From JANLTX01 sp049840835 (lineage in GTDB: Bacteria; Armatimonadota; Armatimonadia; Armatimonadales; Armatimonadaceae): a stretch of DNA of 64,000 bases. The position numbers and the translations under genes were made by a program. The DNA is taken from assembly GCA_049840835.1 (NCBI GenBank), contig JASGJG010000007.1:62001-126000 (forward strand), read 5' to 3'. Below, one piece after another: positions 1-7,563 of this stretch. The number at the start of each line of letters is the position of its first letter. The stretch's first letter is position 1. A model generated the notes under the pieces. That model had not been told where the DNA came from. It saw only the letters and a program-made list of their open reading frames with translations, and searched no databases.

Positions 1-1
1 C

Positions 2-130
2 TCTGGCACCAGCAACCTCAGCCACCTGGAAGCGAATGCCGCTGCACTCTTAGAGCCGCCCCTCCCCGCCGAGCAAACAGAACTGCTGAAGCGGGTTTTC
101 GAGGGTCTGGATAGTATCTCTGGTAATTAA
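2..130 (+). CDS. Aldo/keto reductase, C-terminal fragment (5' end outside window)
   Basis: Only the last 42 codons and a TAA stop lie in the window. The fragment opens with SGTSNLSHLEAN and continues with PPLPAEQ and a terminal helix. The SGTSNxxHLxxN stretch followed by a Pro-rich turn is the usual C-terminal end of aldo/keto reductases, where it contacts the adenine end of NADPH. The catalytic tetrad would lie upstream of the window, so the substrate cannot be judged. Its stop codon overlaps the stop of the opposing phosphotransferase gene by a few bases (convergent pair). Another aldo/keto reductase is present at 47.6 kb. The family call rests on a short segment. Confidence 0.6.
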   Translation, partial: SGTSNLSHLEANAAALLEPPLPAEQTELLKRVFEGLDSISGN

Positions 131-942
131 AGCGCGGCGCGCAGCTCGTGGAACTCTTCTATAAGTGAAGGCACAGCATGCGCAAAAGGAGCCGCTTCTT
201 CTGGTGTGGCGCAGGAAAGCGATGTCTGCCAGGAGAGCGCGCTATTCAAGCTTGCCAGCGGGCGAACCTTCTTTTCTAGCGCTTGCAGGTCCTCTAGCGG
301 TGCCAGATGCGTCCACTCGTTGAGATAGATAGCGCGGAGTCGGTCTAATTCCGGATCGTCTTCCTCTAGCTGGAAGCGAATCTCCACGCTTACCATCACG
401 GTGCGCAAGCTGGCAAACGGATGCCCGATACTGGCATCGCCCCAGTCTAGAATCCGATAGCCCAGGTGACCACCCCGGAAGACATTGCCATCATGCAGGT
501 CGCCGTGGTTCAGGGACAGCGGGAGAGGCCCGGCGCTCACCTGATCTACCAGTGTTTCCAGGCCGTCTAGATTCGGAAAGAGCTTTAACAATGCTCGAGG
601 GCTTCGGTCTGGCACACCGAGACCATGGTGCTCCTCTAAGTGTGCTGCTTCCTCACGCTGCAGTGCGGCATAGATAGGCAGTAATGCCTCCCAGTCAACA
701 ATAGTGATATCGCTGTCTCGTAGCATAGGCCCGGCATCAGGGAGTACGAACTCGCCTCTTTCTGCATGGACCGACAGTGGATCCAGTACCAGATTCGGAT
801 GGCGGCGGGCCAGTAGCTGGTGCAGCGCGATTTCATGGCGGATAGGCGGTGCGACGGTTTTCACATACCGAACATCGTCACCGTCGCTGTGGCGTACTAC
901 CTTTGACCATGGAGTTTCTCTGAGTATCTCGCTATTCGGCAT
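127..942 (-). CDS. Phosphotransferase of the APH/choline-kinase-like family
   Basis: Predicted 271-residue small-molecule kinase with an aminoglycoside-phosphotransferase fold. The catalytic loop reads NHGDLHDGN (Brenner motif, HGDLHxxN) and is followed by the metal-binding segment ILDWGDA. The substrate is unknown; many chromosomal members act on sugars, amino alcohols or other small metabolites rather than antibiotics. The start is set at the ATG at 942 and not at the longer upstream possibility (990) because AAGGAG sits 8 bases before it. It overlaps the end of the ABC exporter gene by 11 bases, so the two are probably translationally coupled. A second, divergent APH-type gene lies at 10.7 kb. 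Confidence 0.8.
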   Translation of the reverse strand: MPNSEILRETPWSKVVRHSDGDDVRYVKTVAPPIRHEIALHQLLARRHPNLVLDPLSVHAERGEFVLPDAGPMLRDSDITIVDWEALLPIYAALQREEAAHLEEHHGLGVPDRSPRALLKLFPNLDGLETLVDQVSAGPLPLSLNHGDLHDGNVFRGGHLGYRILDWGDASIGHPFASLRTVMVSVEIRFQLEEDDPELDRLRAIYLNEWTHLAPLEDLQALEKKVRPLASLNSALSWQTSLSCATPEEAAPFAHAVPSLIEEFHELRAAL

Positions 943-2755
943 TTGTTGTCTCTCCTTGTCCCCGGAACTGTACGTCGTGCAGGTGCGCATACACGCCGTT
1001 CTGGGCTAATAGGGTCTCATGGGTGCCACGTTCTACGATCCTGCCTTCCTCCAGCACTAGAATCAGGTCAGCGTGGCGAATGGTCGAGAGGCGATGGGCA
1101 ATAGAGAAGGTAGTGCGGCCCGCAGAGAGCTTTTCAAAGGCATCCTGAATCAGGCGCTCACTCTGGGTATCCAGGGCGCTCGTGGCCTCATCAAGAATCA
1201 GAATCTTGGGATTCTTTAGAATCGCACGTGCAATCGCAATGCGCTGCTTCTCACCGCCGGAGAGTTTATAGCCACGCTCACCGACCACAGTGTCGTAACC
1301 CTCTGCCAGGCTAGCGATATGGTCATGAATGGCAGCCGCTTTTGCCGCTTCTATCAGCTCTTCATCGCTCGCCTCGGGCCGACCATAGCGCAGGTTCTCT
1401 CTAATCGTGTCGTGGACTAAGTACGTCTCTTGAGTTACTACACCGATCAACCGGCCCAGCGATTCCAGTTTGATGTCTCTGACATCGTGCCCATCTATTT
1501 TTACAGAGCCAGATATAGGATCATAGAGCCGGGGAATCAAGTAAGTCAGGCTGGTCTTACCGGAACCGCTCGGTCCCACAAGTGCCACTAGCTGCCCCGG
1601 TTGTGCCGTAAACGTTACTTCTGAGAGCGTGGGGTTTTCCTGGTTGTCTTCGTACTTGAAGCTGACATCCTCGAAGCTGACCTCACCACGTACGTCTTCA
1701 GGTGCCAGCACCACTGCCTTTTCAGAGTCCATAATCTCCTGCGGCATATCTAAGTATTCAAAGATACGGTCGAAGAGAGACATGGCGCTGGTGACTTCTA
1801 CCTGTACGTTCATCAGGCTGGTAAGCGGAAAGAACAATCGGCTTTGAAGCGCTGTAAAACCAACGATAAGCCCCACCGTAAGCCCGGCATCCGCTGTCTC
1901 AATTTTCAGATATCCCGCCAGCCAGTAGACCAGTATGGGAGTAATCGAAAACGTAAGACCAATCAGGTTAAAGAAAAACCGAAAGATCATCGAGAGCTTT
2001 ATCTGTGTAGCAGTCAGCGCTTCATTCTCTCTGGCGAACCGGGCGCCGGTCTGTGCCTGTCGCCCGCTGGTTTTGGTAAGCAACACACCGGAAACGGAGA
2101 GCACTTCTTGCATAGTGGCAGAGAGATCTGCATTCTGCTCCGAGGATTTCTTTCGAATCTCACCCGCAGTGCTTCCCACTTTCGCCGCTATTAGAGCAAA
2201 CAGGGGCAGAATACCTACGGAAAGCGCTGTCAGCCGCCAGTCCATAATCACCATGGCAACCAGCGTGCTGGCGACGGTGGCGACATTATTCAAGACATTG
2301 GCGACGGTATCGGAGAGTACGCCCTGTACACCGCCCACATCAGAGAGTAGGCGCGATTGAATCTCTCCCGTGCGAGTGGTTGTGAAGAACCGCAGGCTCA
2401 TGCCCTGTAGATGGGTAAAGAGCCGCTTTCTTAAATCACGCAGAATCTTTACGCCTACCAGAGTAGAAAGATATCCATACGCCATGGCAAATGCCGTGGA
2501 GCCAAGCGTTGCCAGGAGAGTCAGTATCGAGTTGTGGACAACAAGCGGCATATTGCCTTTTTGCAGGCCATCGTCGATAATCGCGCGCAACCAGTAAGGG
2601 GAAAATAATCCCAGCCCGGCGGATATAAGGACAAAAAGAGCGATGAGTACAAGCTGTGGCCTGTACGGTGCGAACGCCTGCACAATCCGCTTTTTTGTTG
2701 TTGCCCCCAGGGGTTTGGGCGGACCGCCCGGCCCACCCATACGCATCATAGCCAT
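932..2755 (-). CDS. ABC transporter, fused permease and ATP-binding protein (exporter type)
   Basis: 607-residue half-transporter of the MsbA/LmrA type that would act as a dimer in the inner membrane. An N-terminal transmembrane domain with about six helices (residues about 30-320) is followed by a nucleotide-binding domain. That domain has Walker A GPSGSGKTS (about residue 394), Q-loop VTQET, signature LSGGEKQR (about 498), Walker B ILILDEATSALD (about 518) and a switch histidine in SIAHRLST. The substrate cannot be deduced; lipids, peptides or drugs are all possible. The first of three nearby Met codons is chosen because TACAAT lies 8 bases upstream and no ribosome binding site is visible. 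It overlaps the downstream phosphotransferase gene. Confidence 0.92.
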   Translation of the reverse strand: MAMMRMGGPGGPPKPLGATTKKRIVQAFAPYRPQLVLIALFVLISAGLGLFSPYWLRAIIDDGLQKGNMPLVVHNSILTLLATLGSTAFAMAYGYLSTLVGVKILRDLRKRLFTHLQGMSLRFFTTTRTGEIQSRLLSDVGGVQGVLSDTVANVLNNVATVASTLVAMVIMDWRLTALSVGILPLFALIAAKVGSTAGEIRKKSSEQNADLSATMQEVLSVSGVLLTKTSGRQAQTGARFARENEALTATQIKLSMIFRFFFNLIGLTFSITPILVYWLAGYLKIETADAGLTVGLIVGFTALQSRLFFPLTSLMNVQVEVTSAMSLFDRIFEYLDMPQEIMDSEKAVVLAPEDVRGEVSFEDVSFKYEDNQENPTLSEVTFTAQPGQLVALVGPSGSGKTSLTYLIPRLYDPISGSVKIDGHDVRDIKLESLGRLIGVVTQETYLVHDTIRENLRYGRPEASDEELIEAAKAAAIHDHIASLAEGYDTVVGERGYKLSGGEKQRIAIARAILKNPKILILDEATSALDTQSERLIQDAFEKLSAGRTTFSIAHRLSTIRHADLILVLEEGRIVERGTHETLLAQNGVYAHLHDVQFRGQGETTNAE

Positions 2756-2763
2756 ATTTTTCT

Positions 2764-2769
2764 ATTGTA
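2764..2769 (-). promoter_or_regulatory. -10-like hexamer TACAAT, 8 bases before the ABC exporter start
   Basis: On the minus strand TACAAT is followed by 8 A-rich bases and then the ATG at 2755. No Shine-Dalgarno sequence is present, so a leaderless or nearly leaderless mRNA is likely. No good -35 box is seen; a 10-base palindrome (2785-2794) occupies that place. Confidence 0.5.
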
Positions 2770-2784
2770 AGGCAAATTTTTACG

Positions 2785-2794
2785 AAAGCGCTTT
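2785..2794. promoter_or_regulatory. Palindrome AAAGCGCTTT, possible LacI-family operator
   Basis: Perfect 10-base palindrome with a central GC step, in the form typical of operators bound by LacI/GalR-family repressors. It covers the -35 position of the ABC exporter promoter. A second short palindrome, AAACGTTT, lies near 2849-2856. No regulator gene of this family is in the window, so this is inference only. Confidence 0.3.
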
Positions 2795-2971
2795 ACCCAA
2801 CGCCAGTCAATGTTTTTTGCAAGTGGATGTCAAGTCACCGGTAACGAAACGTTTTGTTAGTTTTTGCTAAACTTTAGCAAAGGTTTTCTTAAATTATTAT
2901 TAGGGAAAGGGGTATAAAACGGGTTATATTCTCTTGACAAAGCGCGATATGTTCGGAAAAATAGCGCACCC

Positions 2972-3045
2972 AGTAGGCTGACCTACTCGGGCGCAACCCG
3001 CCAACGACGACTGCCTCATTGACCCTCTTCAAATAAGAGACAGTC
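2972..3045 (+). promoter_or_regulatory. Three-hairpin 5' leader of the first prepilin gene
   Basis: Consecutive stems can be read by eye. AGTAGG-CTGA-CCTACT lies at 2972-2987. CGGG-CGCAA-CCCG lies at 2988-3000. A compound stem has GACTG (3009-3013) pairing with CAGTC (3041-3045) and encloses CTCTT-CAAAT-AAGAG (3025-3039). The region lies between a possible promoter (TTGACA 2934) and the start at 3081. It does not match any riboswitch consensus I can recall; it may stabilise the mRNA or regulate translation. Confidence 0.4.
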
Positions 3046-3080
3046 TGCCGGTTGAATTCTTAACATAAGGAACCATCGTG

Positions 3081-3905
3081 ATGAAAATGATGCGAAAAAG
3101 CGGATTCACGCTTATCGAGCTTCTGGTTGTCATCGCCATCATCGCTATTTTAGCGGCGATTCTCTTTCCCGTTTTCGCCCAGGCACGAGAACGTGCTCGT
3201 GCTGCTGCCTGTCTTTCTAACATGAAACAGGCTGGTCTTGCCTTCGCTATGTATGTGCAGGACTACGATGAAACTGTTCCCCCGCAGTTTCCCCTCAATC
3301 CGCCTGTCAACGGTGGTGGCCTGAACCGCACTCCGTTAGAGTCGCTCCTGGAGCCCTACCACAAGAATGCGGGTATGTGGGCCTGTCCGAGCGGCAAGAA
3401 GGCTTCCGCCTATGGTACCGGCGACCTCTGGGATGGCAAGTATGCCTCTCCCAACCAGAAGACCCGCACCTATGTGTATGTTGGTCCTATCAACACGGTT
3501 CAGGCGAACGGTACCGACCAGAACACCGGTATGGCCGGAATCATGGACTGGGGTGGCAAGGCTCCTATCAGCCTTGCCGCTGTAGACCGCCCTGCCGAGA
3601 CCATTGCTATCGTCGATAACAACGGTAAGGCCAACGGCGATACCAACTATGGCTCTCCGTGGGGCGCCGCTTTTGTTGGCTGTGACACCTACAAGCTTGC
3701 TGGCCGCAAGGCGGGTGAAGATGCAGCCACCTCGGGTGGATGTCCGGGTGAGTTTGCCAACCCGGGTCAATCCCAGGGCCACTTTGATCGTGGTACCTAC
3801 GCCTACATGGACGGCCACGTGAACACCCTGGCCTGGGGTGCGGTTCGCAAGAACGACTTCTTCCTCTTCAAGATTCAGAAGCCCTCCCAGACCTTCACTC
3901 CATAA
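3081..3905 (+). CDS. Prepilin-like protein with H-X9-DG C-terminal motif (DUF1559 type)
   Basis: 274-residue pseudopilin-like protein. The N-terminus has a class III signal: positive residues, Gly8, then FTLIE with the invariant Glu at +5, followed by a long hydrophobic helix ending in LFPVFAQAR. Prepilin peptidase (pilD, 33.8 kb) would cleave after Gly8 and methylate Phe9. Near the C-terminus H-FDRGTYAYM-DGH matches the H-X9-DG processing-associated motif. Two paralogues in the window (16.9 and 53.3 kb) share the N-terminal module and diverge afterwards. The ATG at 3081 is preferred; an in-frame GTG at 3078 is equally possible, with AAGGAA just upstream. A strong terminator follows immediately. 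The role is probably a surface or pilus component; the exact function is unknown. Confidence 0.9.
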   Translation: MKMMRKSGFTLIELLVVIAIIAILAAILFPVFAQARERARAAACLSNMKQAGLAFAMYVQDYDETVPPQFPLNPPVNGGGLNRTPLESLLEPYHKNAGMWACPSGKKASAYGTGDLWDGKYASPNQKTRTYVYVGPINTVQANGTDQNTGMAGIMDWGGKAPISLAAVDRPAETIAIVDNNGKANGDTNYGSPWGAAFVGCDTYKLAGRKAGEDAATSGGCPGEFANPGQSQGHFDRGTYAYMDGHVNTLAWGAVRKNDFFLFKIQKPSQTFTP

Positions 3906-3924
3906 GCCGGATAAAAGAGACAGC

Positions 3925-3964
3925 GAGAGTGGCAGAGTAGAGAGACTCTGCCACTCTCTCTTTT
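3925..3964 (+). terminator. Rho-independent terminator after the first prepilin gene
   Basis: A perfect 14-bp stem, GAGAGTGGCAGAGT (3925-3938) with its complement (3945-3958), has a 6-base loop and is followed by TCTTTT. It separates the prepilin gene from the lipoprotein and TPR genes, so the downstream genes would receive only read-through or need their own promoter. Confidence 0.85.
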
Positions 3965-3997
3965 CCAGCTTTACTTCCTCGACAAGGTAGCTAATCC

Positions 3998-4225
3998 ATG
4001 AAAATCCGCAGTATCATCCTGGGTGTTGTTGCTAGTCTTAGCGTCTTTCTGTTAATGGGGTGCCACAAAGAAGAAGCACCCACCAACCCGGAAGTCGGAA
4101 AGACCCCTGTAGGTGCCGCTCCCACGAACAGCAATGATGCACTGAACAATCCCCATGTTCCCGACAGCGTCAAGTCTCAGATAAAAGGTATGCAAAATCA
4201 GGGTGGCGGTGGCAGACGCCCCTGA
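3998..4225 (+). CDS. Small lipoprotein downstream of prepilin
   Basis: 75-residue predicted lipoprotein. A basic start (MKIR), a hydrophobic helix and the lipobox LLMGC (Cys22) are followed by a polar, Pro/Asn-rich segment and a Gly/Arg tail. I know no named family. A similar small lipoprotein (64 residues, lipobox VAGC) follows the second prepilin at 17.8 kb, and a small membrane peptide ends the third prepilin locus, so such peptides may be partners of these prepilins. The gene overlaps the following TPR gene by 23 bases, which suggests coupled translation. Function unknown. Confidence 0.75.
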   Translation: MKIRSIILGVVASLSVFLLMGCHKEEAPTNPEVGKTPVGAAPTNSNDALNNPHVPDSVKSQIKGMQNQGGGGRRP

Positions 4226-5900
4226 GGTTTCCTCAACTTCGAAGCCAATCAAAAAGCTCTCCCGGAAAGCGATTCTGGGGAGCTTTTTGGCGCTTTCTCT
4301 TGTTATCGCGGGAGGCTACTACAGCGCCCTCTCCTGGCAGGAGACCCGGCGCGCTCAGACATACCTCCCCGAGCTGAAAGACTGGGTTCAGAGCAATCCG
4401 CAAGATAGCCGAGCGCTGGCGCTTCTGGCTACCCGCTATATAGAAGCAAAAGACTATGCCAGCGCGGCTCAGAGTCTGGCAAAAGCGGTTCAGGCGGGTG
4501 AGAATACCCCCCTGATATGGCTCAGCATGGCTGCCAGTCAGGCCGCCGCAGGCCAGACAGAACTTGCAGCCACCACCCTGGAAAACGCTCAGAAGCTCCA
4601 CCCAGGCTCTTTCGTAGCCGAAGCCAATACCCGTTTCCAAGAAGTCCGTAAGCGCTCTGCGATGGAGCAGGCAGCCGCGATTCTACCAAATGGCCCCAAG
4701 CTCCTGGAAGACGAATACGCGCGTGGCAGCTTCCTCAATCGCTTCTCTACTGGCTTCCTTACTCGGGAAGCGAACAAAGACCGCGAGCCTCTGCTCTGGG
4801 CCGACGCCCTACGCCGAAATGGTCGCGCGAACGAGGCCATTGGCATCTTGCAGCCTCTTATCCTAAAGTCGCCAGACTCCACAGAGCTGCAGCTTGCCTT
4901 AGGCGATGCGCTCTTTGAGGAGAAAATCTACGGTAAGGCTGGGCTGGCCTATCGCTCCGTACTCAAAAAAGAGCCAGACTCGCTACCCGCTCTGCTGGGA
5001 ATCGGCAAGGTCGGAGTAGAGAAAGAGCTGCTTTCTCTGGCAAAAGAGAGCCTGGAGAAAGTAACCCAGCGCGAGCCGAACAATGTAGACGCATGGATCT
5101 ACTTAGGGCGAACGTACTTCGCGCTCCGTATGCGCTACGACCTTTCGCTTCAAGCCTTTGAGAAAGCGGAAAAGCTTGCTCCGGCGCGAACGGACTACGC
5201 AACCTACTATGCGGATGCACTTCGAGCTGCCTCTCGCTTTGCCGATGCGGAAAAGCTGCTCCGCCGCCGCATCACAGAAGCTCCTGAAGATCAACGCGCG
5301 GCGTTTCTCCTCGCTGTGGTGCTTCTGGAGTTCGAGCGCAATCCGGCGAGAGAGAAACAGGCGGAAGGACTTCTGCGAGGCATTCTGGCGCTGGAGCCAA
5401 GAGCGGTTACCGCACGCACCCAGCTAGCGCAGCTGCTCTTAGAAACCAACCGACCGGAAGAAGCTGGGCCACTGTTGATAGATGTGGTGGAAGCAGACCC
5501 CATGGACGCGCAGGCGATGCGTCTCTTAGCCAGAGCCTACCAGAAAATCGGGCAGCCGGAAAAAGCCAAAAAACTGGCGCAAGAGGCAACACGCATTACG
5601 GCGTATGTTGCCCGTGTGCACGAGCTAGAAGACCGTGAGCGCCTGAACCCTATGGATGTGGGTGTTCATGAGGCGCTGGTCCGCGCCTACGAAGAAGGCA
5701 ACCAGAAAGACAAAGCCGATAGGCAGCGCGAGTTTCTCAAGCTACTGAAACAGAACCCCGATGAAGCACGCCGAGGCGTGGGCCTACTCCAGAATGCGAC
5801 CGCAGGCGTGATTCCCGAGCGTGGAACTATAAACGATGCGGAGCGTGAGCGCAGCCGTGGCCTGAAACCCAGCCCGACGCCTACGCCCGCGTCACCGTGA
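4203..5900 (+). CDS. Membrane-anchored TPR-repeat protein
   Basis: 565 residues starting with GTG. A short cytoplasmic lead is followed by one transmembrane segment (about residues 24-42) and then a chain of tetratricopeptide repeats almost to the end (for example AEKLLRRRITEAPEDQRAAFLLA and AGPLLIDVVEADPMDAQAMRLLA type units). The tail is Pro/Thr-rich. TPR arrays bind protein partners, and here the array would face the periplasm or cell exterior. The gene overlaps the small lipoprotein gene. Its end overlaps by 20 bases the end of the opposing UnbV gene. The same protein types recur together at 54-58 kb, which suggests that they work together. The repeats are clear; the role is inferred. Confidence 0.88.
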   Translation: MAVADAPEVSSTSKPIKKLSRKAILGSFLALSLVIAGGYYSALSWQETRRAQTYLPELKDWVQSNPQDSRALALLATRYIEAKDYASAAQSLAKAVQAGENTPLIWLSMAASQAAAGQTELAATTLENAQKLHPGSFVAEANTRFQEVRKRSAMEQAAAILPNGPKLLEDEYARGSFLNRFSTGFLTREANKDREPLLWADALRRNGRANEAIGILQPLILKSPDSTELQLALGDALFEEKIYGKAGLAYRSVLKKEPDSLPALLGIGKVGVEKELLSLAKESLEKVTQREPNNVDAWIYLGRTYFALRMRYDLSLQAFEKAEKLAPARTDYATYYADALRAASRFADAEKLLRRRITEAPEDQRAAFLLAVVLLEFERNPAREKQAEGLLRGILALEPRAVTARTQLAQLLLETNRPEEAGPLLIDVVEADPMDAQAMRLLARAYQKIGQPEKAKKLAQEATRITAYVARVHELEDRERLNPMDVGVHEALVRAYEEGNQKDKADRQREFLKLLKQNPDEARRGVGLLQNATAGVIPERGTINDAERERSRGLKPSPTPTPASP

Positions 5901-7512
5901 TGTAGGTCTTCAGTTTATCCACGGTTCGGGTCTCTTCTTTGCCATCTGCCCAGCGTATGGTCAGTGTCACGCTGGTCGCGCCGGGCAGCCCCAGGAGTAC
6001 CCGCGAATCGGAAGCAGAAAGGTATGATCCAGCGCTCTGGCACTGCCGGATAATGCTCGTGTTTCCATACTTTGCCGTAACGGTGGCGCCATAGGCATCT
6101 CGCCCTTTCTCTACTAGTCGCACACCCAGCCAGGCATTCTCTGTAGGGGTATCGTTGTGGAGCAGCAGGGGAGTGCCTTCGCTGTCTACTACCAGAGCAT
6201 CCATATGACCATCGTTGTCAAAATCACCGGTGGCCATACCCCGGCCCACAATAGAGCCTCCGATTCCCTGGAGTGCGTCCTTGGTATGCTCCGTGAATTT
6301 TGTGCCTTTCTCACTCTCCAGAAACTGAAGCGGCTGGCGATAAGTAGTATCTTCTATGATCTCGATGTTGTCCTGCACGTGCCCGTTGGTCACCAGAAGG
6401 TCTAAAAAGCCATCGTTGTCTGCATCTAAGAACTTGATACCAAAGGCTACATAGGGTTTCAAGGCAACGCTTACGCCCACATTGGCGCTTTTATCCACGA
6501 AACTGCCTTCCCCCTCATTGGTATAGAGGTTCTTGACTTCATTGCGGAAGGTAGCCACAATCGCATCTAGCTTCTGGTCGTTGTTATAGTCTCCGAAATC
6601 GACTCCCATACCACCGTGCACGTTGCCATCTCGGTCGTAGCCTGCACCAGATGTCTCGCCCTGGTTCTCCCACTTGCCCGCTGTAGTCGGCGCAAAGAAA
6701 TCCCCGCGCGCTTCATCGTTGGCCACAATTACGCAGGGGTGCGTCTGGCCATCCAATCGCGCGAAACTCACGCCAAGAGCGCGCCCACTCCACTCGGTGA
6801 ATCCCCAGGGTTTGGTGACATCGTCGAAACGCTTGCCTGCCTGGTTCTTGTAGACAACCGAAGGCAGCCCCTTGTAGTACTTCGGACCGCAAGAGCTGAG
6901 CACATCGCCATGCGCCTGAGTCTTGAACCGGCAGAGTTGCGGCTCTACCTCTGGTCCGAAATGCGCGTAGTTGCACACCACTAAATCTAAATAGCCATCG
7001 CCATCCAAGTCATCGAACCCGCACGATGTCCCCCAGGGCTGAGGCTTCAGCCCCACCTGCGCCGTGATGTCAGTGAAACTCTTACCTCCCTGATTCTTCA
7101 GCAGCCGCGCCTCACGAAACCCGGAGAGATAGATATCGGGAAAGCCATCGTTATCTATGTCGCCTACCGCACAGCCGAGAAAGTAGCCGGAGATTCCGCC
7201 CAATGCCGCCGTGGCATCTGTGAACTTCCCCTTACCATCTCCCTTATATAAAGCGGGCTTCGGGCCGACCAGCAGAATATCTAAGTTGCCATCGTTGTCG
7301 TAGTCTAAGAACGCGCAGCCGTTACCGATGGTCTGGAGAATATTGAGCGGGCGCTTGCCGGGCGCGGTCCAGGCGAAGTTTATTCCCGCCGTTTTCGCCA
7401 CCTCGCTGAAACGTACACCACCCGGCTCTGGCGCCTTTACTGCCTCAGTATTGCCCTTCGGGCAGCCTGCCAGCAGCGGCAGAAAAAAGAACAGAGGAAG
7501 TAATCTTCGCAT
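5881..7512 (-). CDS. CRTAC1-like lipoprotein: FG-GAP/VCBS repeats with ASPIC/UnbV C-terminal domain
   Basis: 543 residues with lipobox LLAGC (Cys about 16) after the start MRRLL. At least six calcium-binding loops of the form DxDNDGxxD occur along the protein (for example DYDNDGNLD, DIDNDGFPD, DADNDGFLD and DFDNDGHMD), as in FG-GAP/VCBS beta-propellers. The C-terminal 70 residues, with IRWADGKEE, match the ASPIC/UnbV domain. Such proteins are secreted or surface-attached and are often paired with TPR proteins. The start at 7512 is chosen because it gives a proper lipoprotein signal and has TAAAGT 7 bases upstream. The gene is divergent from the copper-monooxygenase gene and convergent with the TPR gene. 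Confidence 0.9.
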   Translation of the reverse strand: MRRLLPLFFFLPLLAGCPKGNTEAVKAPEPGGVRFSEVAKTAGINFAWTAPGKRPLNILQTIGNGCAFLDYDNDGNLDILLVGPKPALYKGDGKGKFTDATAALGGISGYFLGCAVGDIDNDGFPDIYLSGFREARLLKNQGGKSFTDITAQVGLKPQPWGTSCGFDDLDGDGYLDLVVCNYAHFGPEVEPQLCRFKTQAHGDVLSSCGPKYYKGLPSVVYKNQAGKRFDDVTKPWGFTEWSGRALGVSFARLDGQTHPCVIVANDEARGDFFAPTTAGKWENQGETSGAGYDRDGNVHGGMGVDFGDYNNDQKLDAIVATFRNEVKNLYTNEGEGSFVDKSANVGVSVALKPYVAFGIKFLDADNDGFLDLLVTNGHVQDNIEIIEDTTYRQPLQFLESEKGTKFTEHTKDALQGIGGSIVGRGMATGDFDNDGHMDALVVDSEGTPLLLHNDTPTENAWLGVRLVEKGRDAYGATVTAKYGNTSIIRQCQSAGSYLSASDSRVLLGLPGATSVTLTIRWADGKEETRTVDKLKTYITVTRA

Positions 7513-7519
7513 CGGTCTC

Positions 7520-7525
7520 ACTTTA
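7520..7525 (-). promoter_or_regulatory. -10-like hexamer TAAAGT, 7 bases before the UnbV lipoprotein start
   Basis: On the minus strand TAAAGT, 7 bases, then ATG at 7512, with no ribosome binding site. This fits the leaderless pattern seen throughout the window. Confidence 0.45.
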
Positions 7526-7563
7526 TCCGAAACCAACTCCCTGTGCCGCGTGTCTTTGGTGAC

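Larger units (their letters stand above)
2756..3077. other. Long intergenic region between divergent ABC exporter and prepilin gene
   Basis: This is the only gap above 300 bases in the window. It holds the exporter promoter on the left and an AT-rich stretch with no convincing ORF in the middle. A TTGACA at 2934-2939 has a poor AAAAAT partner 17 bases on. The hairpin-rich leader of the prepilin gene (2972-3045) lies on the right. Confidence 0.5.

Noticed and set aside
127..942. Aminoglycoside resistance gene
   Set aside because: Only the general kinase motifs are present; nothing points to an antibiotic substrate, and there is no mobile context.
2972..3045. Known riboswitch (cyclic-di-GMP, preQ1, glutamine) upstream of the first prepilin gene
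   Set aside because: The conserved core sequences of these classes are not present; only the hairpins are kept as an unassigned leader.
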